Assembly (NCBI RefSeq): GCF_008704555.1 | Contig: NZ_CP023702.1 | Location: 2,852,001 to 2,916,000 of the forward strand | Source: Streptomyces nitrosporeus | Lineage (GTDB): Bacteria; Actinomycetota; Actinomycetes; Streptomycetales; Streptomycetaceae | Length of the DNA stretch: 64,000 bases | Reading direction: 5' to 3' | Shown here: positions 27,897 through 35,530 of the stretch, piece after piece | Layout of the letters: the number at the start of each line of letters is the position of its first letter | Position numbering within the stretch: the first letter of the stretch is position 1 | The notes under the pieces: model-generated | Told to the model about the DNA's origin: nothing | The model's database searches: none | The model's input: the letters and a program-made list of their open reading frames with translations, nothing else | Translations under genes and position numbers: made by a program

Positions 27897-28424
27897 TCAC
27901 GCCGGCGTGCCGAGCCACCGGGGCCCCAGCTCGGCACGCTCCAGGGCCGCGACCGCGTCGACCGCTTCCATCAGGGTCAGGTGCGTGGTGTCGATCAGCC
28001 GGACACCGGGCACATCGGGCACCTCCGCGTCGAGGTAGAGCTCGGCCAGCCGCCCCTCGATGAAGTGCCGGCCGCCCGCATCGTTCTCGATCCGGGCGGC
28101 CAGGGCCTCTTCCTCGGCCCGGAGCCCGTAGTAGACCGGGTCGGCGCCGAGCTCCTCGAACACCTTGTGGAGGCGGTCGTAGGCACGGCCCGCCAGGACC
28201 ACCCCGGTGACGACCACGACGCGCGCACCCCAGTCCTGGTACACGGGCACGGCGGCGCGCAGGGCCGAGGCCATCAGGTCGTATATCTCCTCGCCGCCGT
28301 CGTAGGGATGGACGACGGGATCGCAGTCCATCGCCGCCGCCGGGACGCTGTACCGGGTCACCAGCTGGTGGCCCAGCCTGGTCTTGCCCACACCGGGGGC
28401 ACCGGTTACCACCACGGCGCGCAT
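27897..28424 (-). CDS. ptmE: P-loop NTPase/kinase-like protein, PtmE homologue
   Basis: A 175-residue P-loop protein starting at the ATG at 28424, which overlaps the PtmF stop by one base (TGATG). Walker A is GAPGVGKTRLGHQLV at the N-terminus. An AAMDCDPVVHPYDGG segment, a VVVVTGVVLAGRAYD strand and a LID-like Arg segment (AARIENDAGGRHFIEGRL) suggest a small nucleotide or metabolite kinase fold. In the published pactamycin cluster the gene here is ptmE and is treated as regulatory together with ptmF; the sequence itself only shows nucleotide binding. It could alternatively modify a pathway intermediate. Confidence 0.7.
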   Translation of the reverse strand: MRAVVVTGAPGVGKTRLGHQLVTRYSVPAAAMDCDPVVHPYDGGEEIYDLMASALRAAVPVYQDWGARVVVVTGVVLAGRAYDRLHKVFEELGADPVYYGLRAEEEALAARIENDAGGRHFIEGRLAELYLDAEVPDVPGVRLIDTTHLTLMEAVDAVAALERAELGPRWLGTPA

Positions 28425-29059
28425 CAGTTCGCGCCCTCGCGGACCGTCCCGACCAGACGGAAGCCCAGGTGCGGGATCTTGAGGAGCTTCGCGCCGGAAT
28501 CGATGTCCAGGAACTTCTGCTTCAGCACCGAGGTCACCTTGTTCACGTCCTCGCCCCCCGCGGCCTCGGTGAGGTCCTCGCGGGAGACGATCTGGCCCGA
28601 CCGGTCGTGCAGCAGACGCAGCAGCCCCGCCTCGGCGTCGGTCACGGGGACCGACTTCGCGGCGGAGCTCAGTGTGCCCTTCCCGTCCAGGGTGAGCACC
28701 TGGGTGTTCTCGGGCGGCGTGACGGTCTTGAAGTAGCTGAGCGTCTTCACGAGCCGGGACCGCTTCAGAGGACTGGCCAGCGTGAAGCCGAAGCCGCTGG
28801 AGACGGCCGAGAGGACCTCGGTGGCGGATATGCCGTCGAGCACGGCCACCGGGTAACCGCCCCGGCTCTTCAGCTCCTCCACGGACAGGTCGCCCGGCCG
28901 GTCGGCGGCGACCCGGTGGAAGGAGACGAGGAGTCCCTCGGACGGTGCGGTGTGGCTCGCTTCGGGGTCCGTCACGTGCAGAGTGATGCCCACTTCGGCA
29001 CATGCCTCCGCGAGGACCTCCTGGTCCTCGGGCGTCAGGGACTGAGCCAGTGCGTACAT
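28424..29059 (-). CDS. ptmF: atypical response-regulator-like DNA-binding protein, PtmF homologue
   Basis: A 211-residue protein, ATG at 29059. Residues 1-100 resemble a receiver fold (EVGITLHVTDPEA, YPVAVLDGISATEVLSAVSSGFGFTLASPLKRSRLVKTLSYFK) but lack an evident acidic triad and phosphoacceptor Asp in the normal places. Residues ~120-205 match an OmpR/PhoB-type winged helix (VPVTDAEAGLLRLLHDRSGQIVSREDLTEAAGG, VTSVLKQKF, IPHLGFRLVG). It is thus probably a phosphorylation-independent regulator of the cluster, consistent with the published assignment of ptmF as pathway regulator. It is coupled to the P-loop gene. Its binding site is not known. Confidence 0.75.
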   Translation of the reverse strand: MYALAQSLTPEDQEVLAEACAEVGITLHVTDPEASHTAPSEGLLVSFHRVAADRPGDLSVEELKSRGGYPVAVLDGISATEVLSAVSSGFGFTLASPLKRSRLVKTLSYFKTVTPPENTQVLTLDGKGTLSSAAKSVPVTDAEAGLLRLLHDRSGQIVSREDLTEAAGGEDVNKVTSVLKQKFLDIDSGAKLLKIPHLGFRLVGTVREGAN

Positions 29060-29113
29060 AGGAAACCCTTCACAGAGCGGCGGGGCCGCGGTTGCTGGTC
29101 ATGGGGGAACCGG

Positions 29114-30115
29114 TCAGCTGCGTCGCATCCACCAGACACGCTCGGCGGCCGGGCTCCAGGAGCCCTCCGCCATGCGCAGGCCGTGCCGGCGGATGCGGTG
29201 GATGATGCCTTTGCGTACCTGGATGCGGTAGGCGCTCAGTGCCTCGCTCTTGATGAGCGCCGCCGTGTCGTCCACGGGCAGGAGCTCCGGGTGCAGTCCG
29301 CCGAGGCCCGTCCGGGCCAGGCGCGCACCGAGCTTCGCCGCGGTCTCCTCCGCCGAGGAGAACAGGGAGTACGGCTGGTCCTCGTAGAAAGCGACCCGCG
29401 CACCGTCGAGCGCGCCACGGCGTGCCAGTTCGAGGACGGCCTCCCGGCAGGCGAGGTGGTCGACGTGGCCGCCGACTCCCAGCGGCGCGAAGACGTCGCC
29501 GGCGCCGTCGAGGAGGGTGGCGAGCCGTTCGGTGACGGCCTCGAAGAGCTCCGGCTCCTCCTGCGCGAACCCGTCGGACCAGGCCGTGTCGGCGAAGAAG
29601 CGGTCCTTTCTGAAGTCGCGGTCGGCTGCGTCGACGAAGCCCAGGAACTCCGCCCGGGCGCGCAGCACGCGAGCGGCGACCTCCTCCTCGGCGAGCAGCA
29701 GGCGCTCCGTCATCGCCGGGTGTCCGGCGTAGTACGGGTCCTTGGTCCAGGTCTCGACGCTGAAGACGTCGAGGAACCGGCCGCCCTGCCGGGCTATCGT
29801 CCCGCCGAGGGCCAGCGCGGCGTCATCCGGGTGGGGTGACACGACCACGGGCGGTGCCGTGGCCGCGTGGCCGGGGGTGAGCGGGGGTGCCATGAGCAGC
29901 AGTCCGTGCTGCCGCCAGCGGCCGATGGTCTCGCGGTCGGCCGTGCTGAAGCCGTCCAGGGGCCGGCTGCCGTCGCAGCGGGACAGCAGGGCGGCGTCGC
30001 CGTCCGGCAACTGGCCGGAAACCTCGACCTGACGCCCCATGAAATAGAGCCGTCCGTCGTCCGTTTCCACATGCGGCAAGACGACCGGGCACCACGTGTC
30101 GGAAATCTCCTTCAT
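29114..30115 (-). CDS. ptmG: PIG-L/LmbE-family N-deacetylase with PqqD-like N-terminus, PtmG homologue
   Basis: A 333-residue protein from the ATG at 30115 (GGAG seven bases upstream). The C-terminal ~245 residues are a PIG-L deacetylase: VVVSPHPDDAALALGGTIA (zinc motif HPDD) and GVGGHVDHLACREA (third zinc ligand). In the pactamycin pathway PtmG removes the N-acetyl group of the GlcNAc moiety. The first ~80 residues are not part of PIG-L. They contain LPDGDAALLSRCDGSRPLDGF and IGRWRQHGLLLM, which resemble a PqqD-like winged-helix fold. This could bind the carrier protein or substrate. It is divergent from the ptmH-N operon. Confidence 0.85.
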   Translation of the reverse strand: MKEISDTWCPVVLPHVETDDGRLYFMGRQVEVSGQLPDGDAALLSRCDGSRPLDGFSTADRETIGRWRQHGLLLMAPPLTPGHAATAPPVVVSPHPDDAALALGGTIARQGGRFLDVFSVETWTKDPYYAGHPAMTERLLLAEEEVAARVLRARAEFLGFVDAADRDFRKDRFFADTAWSDGFAQEEPELFEAVTERLATLLDGAGDVFAPLGVGGHVDHLACREAVLELARRGALDGARVAFYEDQPYSLFSSAEETAAKLGARLARTGLGGLHPELLPVDDTAALIKSEALSAYRIQVRKGIIHRIRRHGLRMAEGSWSPAAERVWWMRRS

Positions 30116-30620
30116 GTAACTCCGAGCCCGAGCGGTGACGAATAAAAGGTGCAGCACAGCGGAGCGTAGCGATGGCCGCCTTGCACGCACAGAGCGGTTT
30201 CCAGACTGGCAGAAAACGAGAGGGAAGGTGGCCGAAAACGCCTGGATTCGGGTTTGCCATGTTTACTTCCCGTCCCACCGGGATCAATATGTTTCCAGCC
30301 ATTCCCACGGCCTCACAACCCCCTTCCGGCTCCGTCGTCCACCCCTGCCGGCCACCCGGCCCGCATCGCGCGATCATCAGAGAAATCCCACTTCAGCCAG
30401 CTGATCATCGGAAGGGTGGCGGGCCGCCGCGCTACGTCCGCACGGTGGCCCGCATCAAGCCGCCACCCGGCCGGAAACGTACAGACCGAAAAGAATTGGC
30501 CACGCCGGCGGCATGGCCGACAGCATGGTTTCGGCGGCACCATTGCACTGGCGACCTGCTGCTGTAACCTCGATCTGCAACCTGTACCTGACTTAGTGAC
30601 TGCTGGGGATGGGCCAACAT
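30116..30620 (+). promoter_or_regulatory. 505-base divergent control region between ptmG and ptmH, with candidate ptmH promoter
   Basis: This is the longest non-coding spacer inside the cluster and is clearly AT-richer than the genes. A candidate promoter for the ptmH operon is TTGCAC (30543-30548) and TAACCT (30565-30570) with a 16-base spacer. Two similar stretches with CGAAAAC/AGAAAAC words occur near 30210-30240. Short open frames on the minus strand near 30180-30260 have no recognisable product. It is a good place to look for the PtmF binding site. Confidence 0.5.
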
Positions 30621-32525
30621 ATGGAGAAGACTCGCGCATTGCTCGTCCAGCAAGGCGTCTGGGGGAATTCTGCAGCCTCCATGCCCCTGGCAATTGGCTA
30701 TCTGAAGTCCTACGCCGAGGCGGATGACCGCGTCCGGCGCCTCATGGACATCTCCATCAGGAACTATCCCGGTGACGCCGGCCTGAACGCCATGGCCCGG
30801 GACCTCATACGCGACGGCGTCCCCGACATCCTCTGCTTCTCCGTCCTCGGCTGGAACTTCCGCGCCTTCGGCACCCTCGCGGAGACCTTCAAGCAGATGA
30901 ACCCGCAGGGCTGGGTCATCTTCGGCGGCAACCACGTCGCCCACCAGGCCGAGCGTGTTTTCCGCATGTTCCCCCAGGTCGACGTGGTGGTGAACGGTGA
31001 GGGCGAGCTGGTCTTCCGGGACCTGATGAACGCCTATATCGACGGAGCCCGCCACGCCGAACTCCACGGAATCCAGGGCATCTCCTTCCGGGAGACCGAC
31101 GGAAACCTCGTCACGACCCCCCCGCGCGAGCGCATTCAGGATCTTGAGATCCTGCCGTCCCCCATCCTGACGGGAGCAATACCTCTCGTCGACAAGAAGG
31201 GGCGCTTCCTCTACGACTACGCACTCATGGAGACGAACCGCGGGTGTCCGTACAAGTGCGCATTCTGTTATTGGGGGGGCGCCACCGGGCAGAAGATGCG
31301 GGCGTTTTCACGGGAGCGGCTGCGCGAAGAGCTGGACGTGCTGGGCCGGCACGGCGCGGACATCCTCATGCTCGCCGACTCCAATTTCGGGCTCCTGCGC
31401 GAGGACGAGGAATTCCTCGACGACCTCCTCCGGGTACGGAGTAAATACGGTTTCCCGAACCGGCTCGAAACCTCCTGGGCGAAGAACAAGTCTGCCGGGT
31501 TCTACCGCATCATGGAGAAGATGAAGCAGTCCGGGATGCACAGTGCCTTCATCCTCGCCCTCCAGACGATGGATGACTCGGTGCTCGATCTCATGCGCCG
31601 GCGGAACATGAAGCTGAACGACTGGGAGGGCCTCGTCTCCTGGCTGATCGAGCACGACATCACGCCGTACCTGGAGCTGATCTGGGGTGCGCCGGGAGAG
31701 ACGGTCGCCTCGTTCCTGGAAGGCTACGACCGGGCGGCACGGCACACGCCGTTCATCGCCGTCCACCCGCTGATGCTCCTGCCGAACACCGAGTACCACA
31801 CCAAGAAGCAGGAGCACGGGCTGGTGACCGTGCGCGGTGAGCAGGACGACTTCGACTACGTGCTCTCGCACAACACCATGACGCTCGCGGACAACGAGCG
31901 CATGCTCCGCTTCATCTGCTGGAACCGGGTACTGGCCCGGAGCCTGTGGTTGCACAACATCTGGGTCGCCCTGCGGGAGCTCGCCGACATCCCCCAGTCA
32001 CGCGTCATCCTCAGTTTCTCCGACTGGGTCGAGGAGAGCGACGATCCCGAGGCGAGGGAGCTGCACGCGGTCGCCAGACCGACGAGTTCCGCCAGCGAGA
32101 ACGTCGACCCCAACGTCTGGCGGCTGCTCACCAAGCGGCTGCTGAAACTCTGGTGGGAGGAGAGCATGCGCCCCGGCCTGCCCCCGCACCTGGTGCCGGT
32201 CATGGACGAGGTGTTCCGGTACGACCTGATGTGCCAGCCCATCCGCATGCTGCCGGACGGTTCGGGTCCCGAGGAGGACCTCCCGGTCGTCACGAAGCAC
32301 GGCGAGAACTGGTACCTGCGCAGCAAGGTCGAATTCCTCTACCCCGTCTCCGACCTGATCGCCGCGCTCCGGCGCGGGGAGAAGGTCAGCACGGAGACGG
32401 AGCGCCACACCACGGACTTCTACTACCGCGCCGAGTTTGGCGGCGACCTCCAGCACTACTTCCGCATGGACCGCTTCCGCGGCCTGACCGAGCAGCAGGT
32501 CGACGAGCGGTGCACCAAGGTTTGA
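30621..32525 (+). CDS. ptmH: cobalamin-dependent radical SAM methyltransferase, PtmH homologue
   Basis: About 634 residues. I prefer the ATG at 30621 (GGGG/GGG upstream); an in-frame ATG at 30609 has no room for a ribosome site. The N-terminal ~180 residues are a B12-binding-like domain (ALLVQQGVWGNSAASMPLAIGYL, GWVIFGGNHVAHQ, VVVNGEGELVFRDL). The radical SAM motif is METNRGCPYKCAFCYWGG (CxxxCxxC). The C-terminal ~250 residues form a family-specific region. In pactamycin PtmH is assigned to C-methylation; gene inactivation is reported to give products lacking the C-methyl. It leads the plus-strand operon ptmH-I-J-K-L-M-N. Confidence 0.85.
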   Translation: MEKTRALLVQQGVWGNSAASMPLAIGYLKSYAEADDRVRRLMDISIRNYPGDAGLNAMARDLIRDGVPDILCFSVLGWNFRAFGTLAETFKQMNPQGWVIFGGNHVAHQAERVFRMFPQVDVVVNGEGELVFRDLMNAYIDGARHAELHGIQGISFRETDGNLVTTPPRERIQDLEILPSPILTGAIPLVDKKGRFLYDYALMETNRGCPYKCAFCYWGGATGQKMRAFSRERLREELDVLGRHGADILMLADSNFGLLREDEEFLDDLLRVRSKYGFPNRLETSWAKNKSAGFYRIMEKMKQSGMHSAFILALQTMDDSVLDLMRRRNMKLNDWEGLVSWLIEHDITPYLELIWGAPGETVASFLEGYDRAARHTPFIAVHPLMLLPNTEYHTKKQEHGLVTVRGEQDDFDYVLSHNTMTLADNERMLRFICWNRVLARSLWLHNIWVALRELADIPQSRVILSFSDWVEESDDPEARELHAVARPTSSASENVDPNVWRLLTKRLLKLWWEESMRPGLPPHLVPVMDEVFRYDLMCQPIRMLPDGSGPEEDLPVVTKHGENWYLRSKVEFLYPVSDLIAALRRGEKVSTETERHTTDFYYRAEFGGDLQHYFRMDRFRGLTEQQVDERCTKV

Positions 32526-32556
32526 CCGCGATTCTTCACACAGGAGACAAAACACA

Positions 32557-32832
32557 ATGGACCGCGCCGAACTCATCAAGGAACTCCACGAGATAGCAGC
32601 AGGCATGACCAAGGCCCCTCTCCGGGAGGTGTCCGGGGAAGGCGACGCCAGCATGGTGGAGCAGTACGGGTTCAGCTCCCTCGACGCTCTGGAGTACCTG
32701 CTGATCCTTGAGGAGAAATTCGATGTCGTCTTCGAGGACGAGGAACTGACGGAGGAGACGCTCTTCTCCATCGAGGGGCTCGCCACCTACATCCTCGGCC
32801 AGAAGGCCCCCGACAGCGCCTCCTTGGCATGA
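32557..32832 (+). CDS. ptmI: discrete acyl carrier protein, PtmI homologue
   Basis: A 91-residue acidic ACP. The phosphopantetheine site is in YGFSSLDALEYLLILEE (SSL in place of the common DSL), with a typical helix III (FSIEGLATYIL). The ATG at 32557 follows AGGAG. The stop overlaps the next ATG (ATGA). In the published pathway the equivalent ACP carries 3-aminobenzoate, then the glycosylated and extended intermediates. Confidence 0.9.
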   Translation: MDRAELIKELHEIAAGMTKAPLREVSGEGDASMVEQYGFSSLDALEYLLILEEKFDVVFEDEELTEETLFSIEGLATYILGQKAPDSASLA

Positions 32833-33794
32833 CGGACATACCACTGACCGCTGTGCCGCCGGGCCACCCGCCCGGCGGCACAGCGGTCAGTGTGGTCGTT
32901 CCGACCCGCGACCGGACCACGCGCTTACTGCTCACGCTGACGGCTCTGGCGCAACAGACCCTGGACCGCGAGCGGTTCGAGGTCATCCTGGTCGACGACG
33001 CGCCGGAGCCCGGTGCGGTGGAGCAGGTCCTCGATGCCGTTCCGGAGGGTCTGCCGATCCGGTCCGCCGCTACGGGCGGGCGTGGCGCGGCCTGCGCGCG
33101 CAACAGCGGTGCCCGGCTGGCGCGCGGCGAGGTGCTGCTCTTCCTCGACGACGACACGGTGGCCACACCGCGGCTGCTGGAGGAGCACCTCACGGCCCAC
33201 CGGAGCCCGGCCGCCGCCGTGGTGCACGGCGGCATCGTCGACCTCTCGGCATTCGCTCTGACGCCCGACCCCCAGCCGCTGCAGGCGACCCTGACAGGTG
33301 CCCGCGGCCGGCAGATCGAGCCCGGCACCGTCGCCGGCCTCGGTTCCGCCGCCCCTCTTCTCGGGCCGCGCCGCTCGTTCATCGAGAGGACCGCCCGGAA
33401 GGTGGTGCAGTCGCCCGACTACGCCTCGCTGCGCTGGCTGACCTGCATCGGTACGAACACCAGCATGCGGCGCACGGTGTTCGAAAAGGTCGGCGGCTTC
33501 GACGAGCACTACGGGGAGCTGTGGGGCGGCGAGGATCTCGAACTCGGGCTGCGCCTCTCCGCTGCGGGCGCCACCTTCGAGCTGCTCGACGCGATCGCGT
33601 ACCACCTGCCGAGGGCGCGCCGGGACACCGGTGACCTGCTGCCGCGGTTCTGGCGGCTGGTCGCGGACCGGCACGACGACCCGCGCCTCGCGGACGTGGG
33701 CCCCTTCCTCGCCGGCCGGCTCACCCTTCACGAACTGGCCGCGCGGCTCGGTCCGGTGGACGACGCCCCGGCGCCCGGAACGGCGGTGACATGA
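32829..33794 (+). CDS. ptmJ: GT2-type N-glycosyltransferase, PtmJ homologue
   Basis: A 321-residue GT-A enzyme. It begins TAVSVVVPTRDRTTRLLLTLTAL and has EVILVDDAPEPG, GRGAACARNSGARLARGEVLLFLDDDTVA (DDD near residue 115) and a late ELWGGEDLELGLRL acceptor/base segment. The pactamycin enzyme (PtmJ/PctL) transfers GlcNAc from UDP-GlcNAc to the amino group of the ACP-bound 3-aminobenzoyl intermediate. Codon 33 is TTA (32925-32927), the rare leucine codon read by the bldA tRNA in Streptomyces, so translation should be developmentally limited. Overlaps both neighbours by four bases. Confidence 0.9.
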   Translation: MTDIPLTAVPPGHPPGGTAVSVVVPTRDRTTRLLLTLTALAQQTLDRERFEVILVDDAPEPGAVEQVLDAVPEGLPIRSAATGGRGAACARNSGARLARGEVLLFLDDDTVATPRLLEEHLTAHRSPAAAVVHGGIVDLSAFALTPDPQPLQATLTGARGRQIEPGTVAGLGSAAPLLGPRRSFIERTARKVVQSPDYASLRWLTCIGTNTSMRRTVFEKVGGFDEHYGELWGGEDLELGLRLSAAGATFELLDAIAYHLPRARRDTGDLLPRFWRLVADRHDDPRLADVGPFLAGRLTLHELAARLGPVDDAPAPGTAVT

Positions 33795-35530
33795 CCACCC
33801 CGAAAACGAGCACGGTGATCGTGGGCGGTACGGCCCCCCGGGTCCTGGACGGCCTGCGTTCCCGGCGGGACCTGTCCGTCCTCGCCCCCGGCGAGACCTT
33901 GGCCGCCGCCTTCGTCGAGGTGCTGTCCACGGCCCTCGGCCACCTGCCCCCCTCCCTGCGCGCCGGCGTGCCGGTGGTGATGGCGGCCACCGACTACTGC
34001 GTCACGACCACCTCCCGGTACGTCGCCCGGTGCGTGGAGGCCGAGGCGGGAGGCCGCAGGCTGCGGCCGTCCGAGGCCATGTCCCCGGAGCCGGCCCAGC
34101 TGCTCCAGGAACTGGCGGAGGTCAGCGGCTGGGACGGTCCGGGCTATGTGCTGATCAGCCCCCGTGGGGCCACCTCGCAGGCGACACGCTGGGCCCTGGG
34201 CGCGGTCTCCGCGGGCCTGCACGAGGCGATGGCCGTGTGCGAGGTCCTGCGGGACCCGGACAGCGACGGCTACCGGGTCGCGGCAGTGACCGTGACCGCC
34301 GCCGACGCCGACGGCTCCCGCGCGTCACGCGCCGGCGGCACCGCCCGGACAGGGCCCCGGCTCCCGCAGCGGGCGGACCCGTCGGTGGTCGTCTCCGGCA
34401 CCGGCCTGGTCACCGCCTTCGGCGACGGGGGCGACGCGTTCTGGCAAAACCTCCTCGACGGCAACCGGGGACTGTCCGAACTGACCCGGTTCGACGCGTC
34501 CCGCTTCCGCAGCAGAACCGTGTGCCAGACCGATGTGGAGACGCCGCACGGACAGCCCGCGCGGCGCGCGCTGGTCGACCGTGCGCGCCGTGAGGCCCTG
34601 CGGGAGGCCGGGCTCGACCGGTTGCCGGGCCGGACCCTGCTGGTGTCCGCCGGGGTGGTCCCGCATCTCCCGCAGGTCGGTGACGCCCCCCGGATCGGCG
34701 AGATCGCCCTGGAGCCCGGCGGGAACGACGACGCAGCGGGCGTCGCCCCGCAGAACGCGGTGCTGATGGCCCACGCGTGCGCCTCGGGCGCCTTCGGACT
34801 CGCCATGGCGCGCGAGTGGCTGCTGTGCGGGCTCGCCGACACGGCGGTCGTCACCGGGGTCTCGTCCCTCAACTCGTACGACTACGCCTGCCTCGACGTG
34901 CTGCGGGCGACGTCCACGAGCGCCGCCCGCCCGTTCGACGAGGAGCGCTCCGGCGTCACCATCGGCGAGGGCGCCGGCGTGATCGTGCTGGAGAGCGCCG
35001 AGCACGCGGCGGCCCGCGGGCACACGCCCCTGGCGACGCTCAGCGGAATCTCCTGCCGGGTGGCGGGGCAGGGCATCAGCCGGCTCAACGCGCACATCGG
35101 CGCCGCGTGCATGAGAGAGGCGCTGGCCATGGCCGGTCTCACCAGCGTCGACTACGTACACGGCCACGCCCCCGGCACCCGGCAGGGCGACGAGGCCGAG
35201 CTGCTGGCCCTCGACCAGGTCGGCGCCGAGCACGGATGGCGGGGCGTCCCGGTCAGTTCGTACAAGGGAGCGGCCGGCCATCTGCTGCACGCCTCGGTCT
35301 TCCCCGCTGTCGTAGCGGCGGTACGGGCCCTGCATCACGAGGTGCTCCCGGGCACACCGGGTCTGCGCAAGCCCCTTGACGCACGACATGTGCGGGTGCT
35401 GCGCGATCCGGAGCCCTGTGACGGGATCCGTTCCGTCATGGTGAACAACTTTGGGTTCGGCGGTAACAACGCCGCGTTCCTCCTCACCGGAGGCGCGGCA
35501 GGGCACTCGGAGTGGAGTACAGATGGCTGA
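33791..35530 (+). CDS. ptmK: beta-ketoacyl-ACP synthase with N-terminal extra domain, PtmK homologue
   Basis: 579 residues, about 170 longer than a normal KAS. Residues ~195-579 are a complete KAS I/II domain (VVVSGTGLVTAFGDGGDAFW). The nucleophile is Cys330 (AHACASGAFG), with His459 (HGHAPGTRQGD) and His497 (KGAAGHLLHAS). Residues 1-185 look like a degenerate half ketosynthase (VVMAATDYCVTTTSRYVARC, YVLISPRGATSQATRWALGAVSAGL) with no catalytic set. In pactamycin PtmK is proposed to extend the ACP-bound glycosylated aminobenzoate with a malonyl unit. The final eight bases overlap the start of the next gene. Confidence 0.85.
   Translation: MTTPKTSTVIVGGTAPRVLDGLRSRRDLSVLAPGETLAAAFVEVLSTALGHLPPSLRAGVPVVMAATDYCVTTTSRYVARCVEAEAGGRRLRPSEAMSPEPAQLLQELAEVSGWDGPGYVLISPRGATSQATRWALGAVSAGLHEAMAVCEVLRDPDSDGYRVAAVTVTAADADGSRASRAGGTARTGPRLPQRADPSVVVSGTGLVTAFGDGGDAFWQNLLDGNRGLSELTRFDASRFRSRTVCQTDVETPHGQPARRALVDRARREALREAGLDRLPGRTLLVSAGVVPHLPQVGDAPRIGEIALEPGGNDDAAGVAPQNAVLMAHACASGAFGLAMAREWLLCGLADTAVVTGVSSLNSYDYACLDVLRATSTSAARPFDEERSGVTIGEGAGVIVLESAEHAAARGHTPLATLSGISCRVAGQGISRLNAHIGAACMREALAMAGLTSVDYVHGHAPGTRQGDEAELLALDQVGAEHGWRGVPVSSYKGAAGHLLHASVFPAVVAAVRALHHEVLPGTPGLRKPLDARHVRVLRDPEPCDGIRSVMVNNFGFGGNNAAFLLTGGAAGHSEWSTDG

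Noticed and set aside
29823..30377. Minus-strand frame upstream of and overlapping ptmG with a plausible ATG near 30260
   Set aside because: It overlaps ptmG out of frame, has unusual residue content and no family resemblance; treated as leader DNA.
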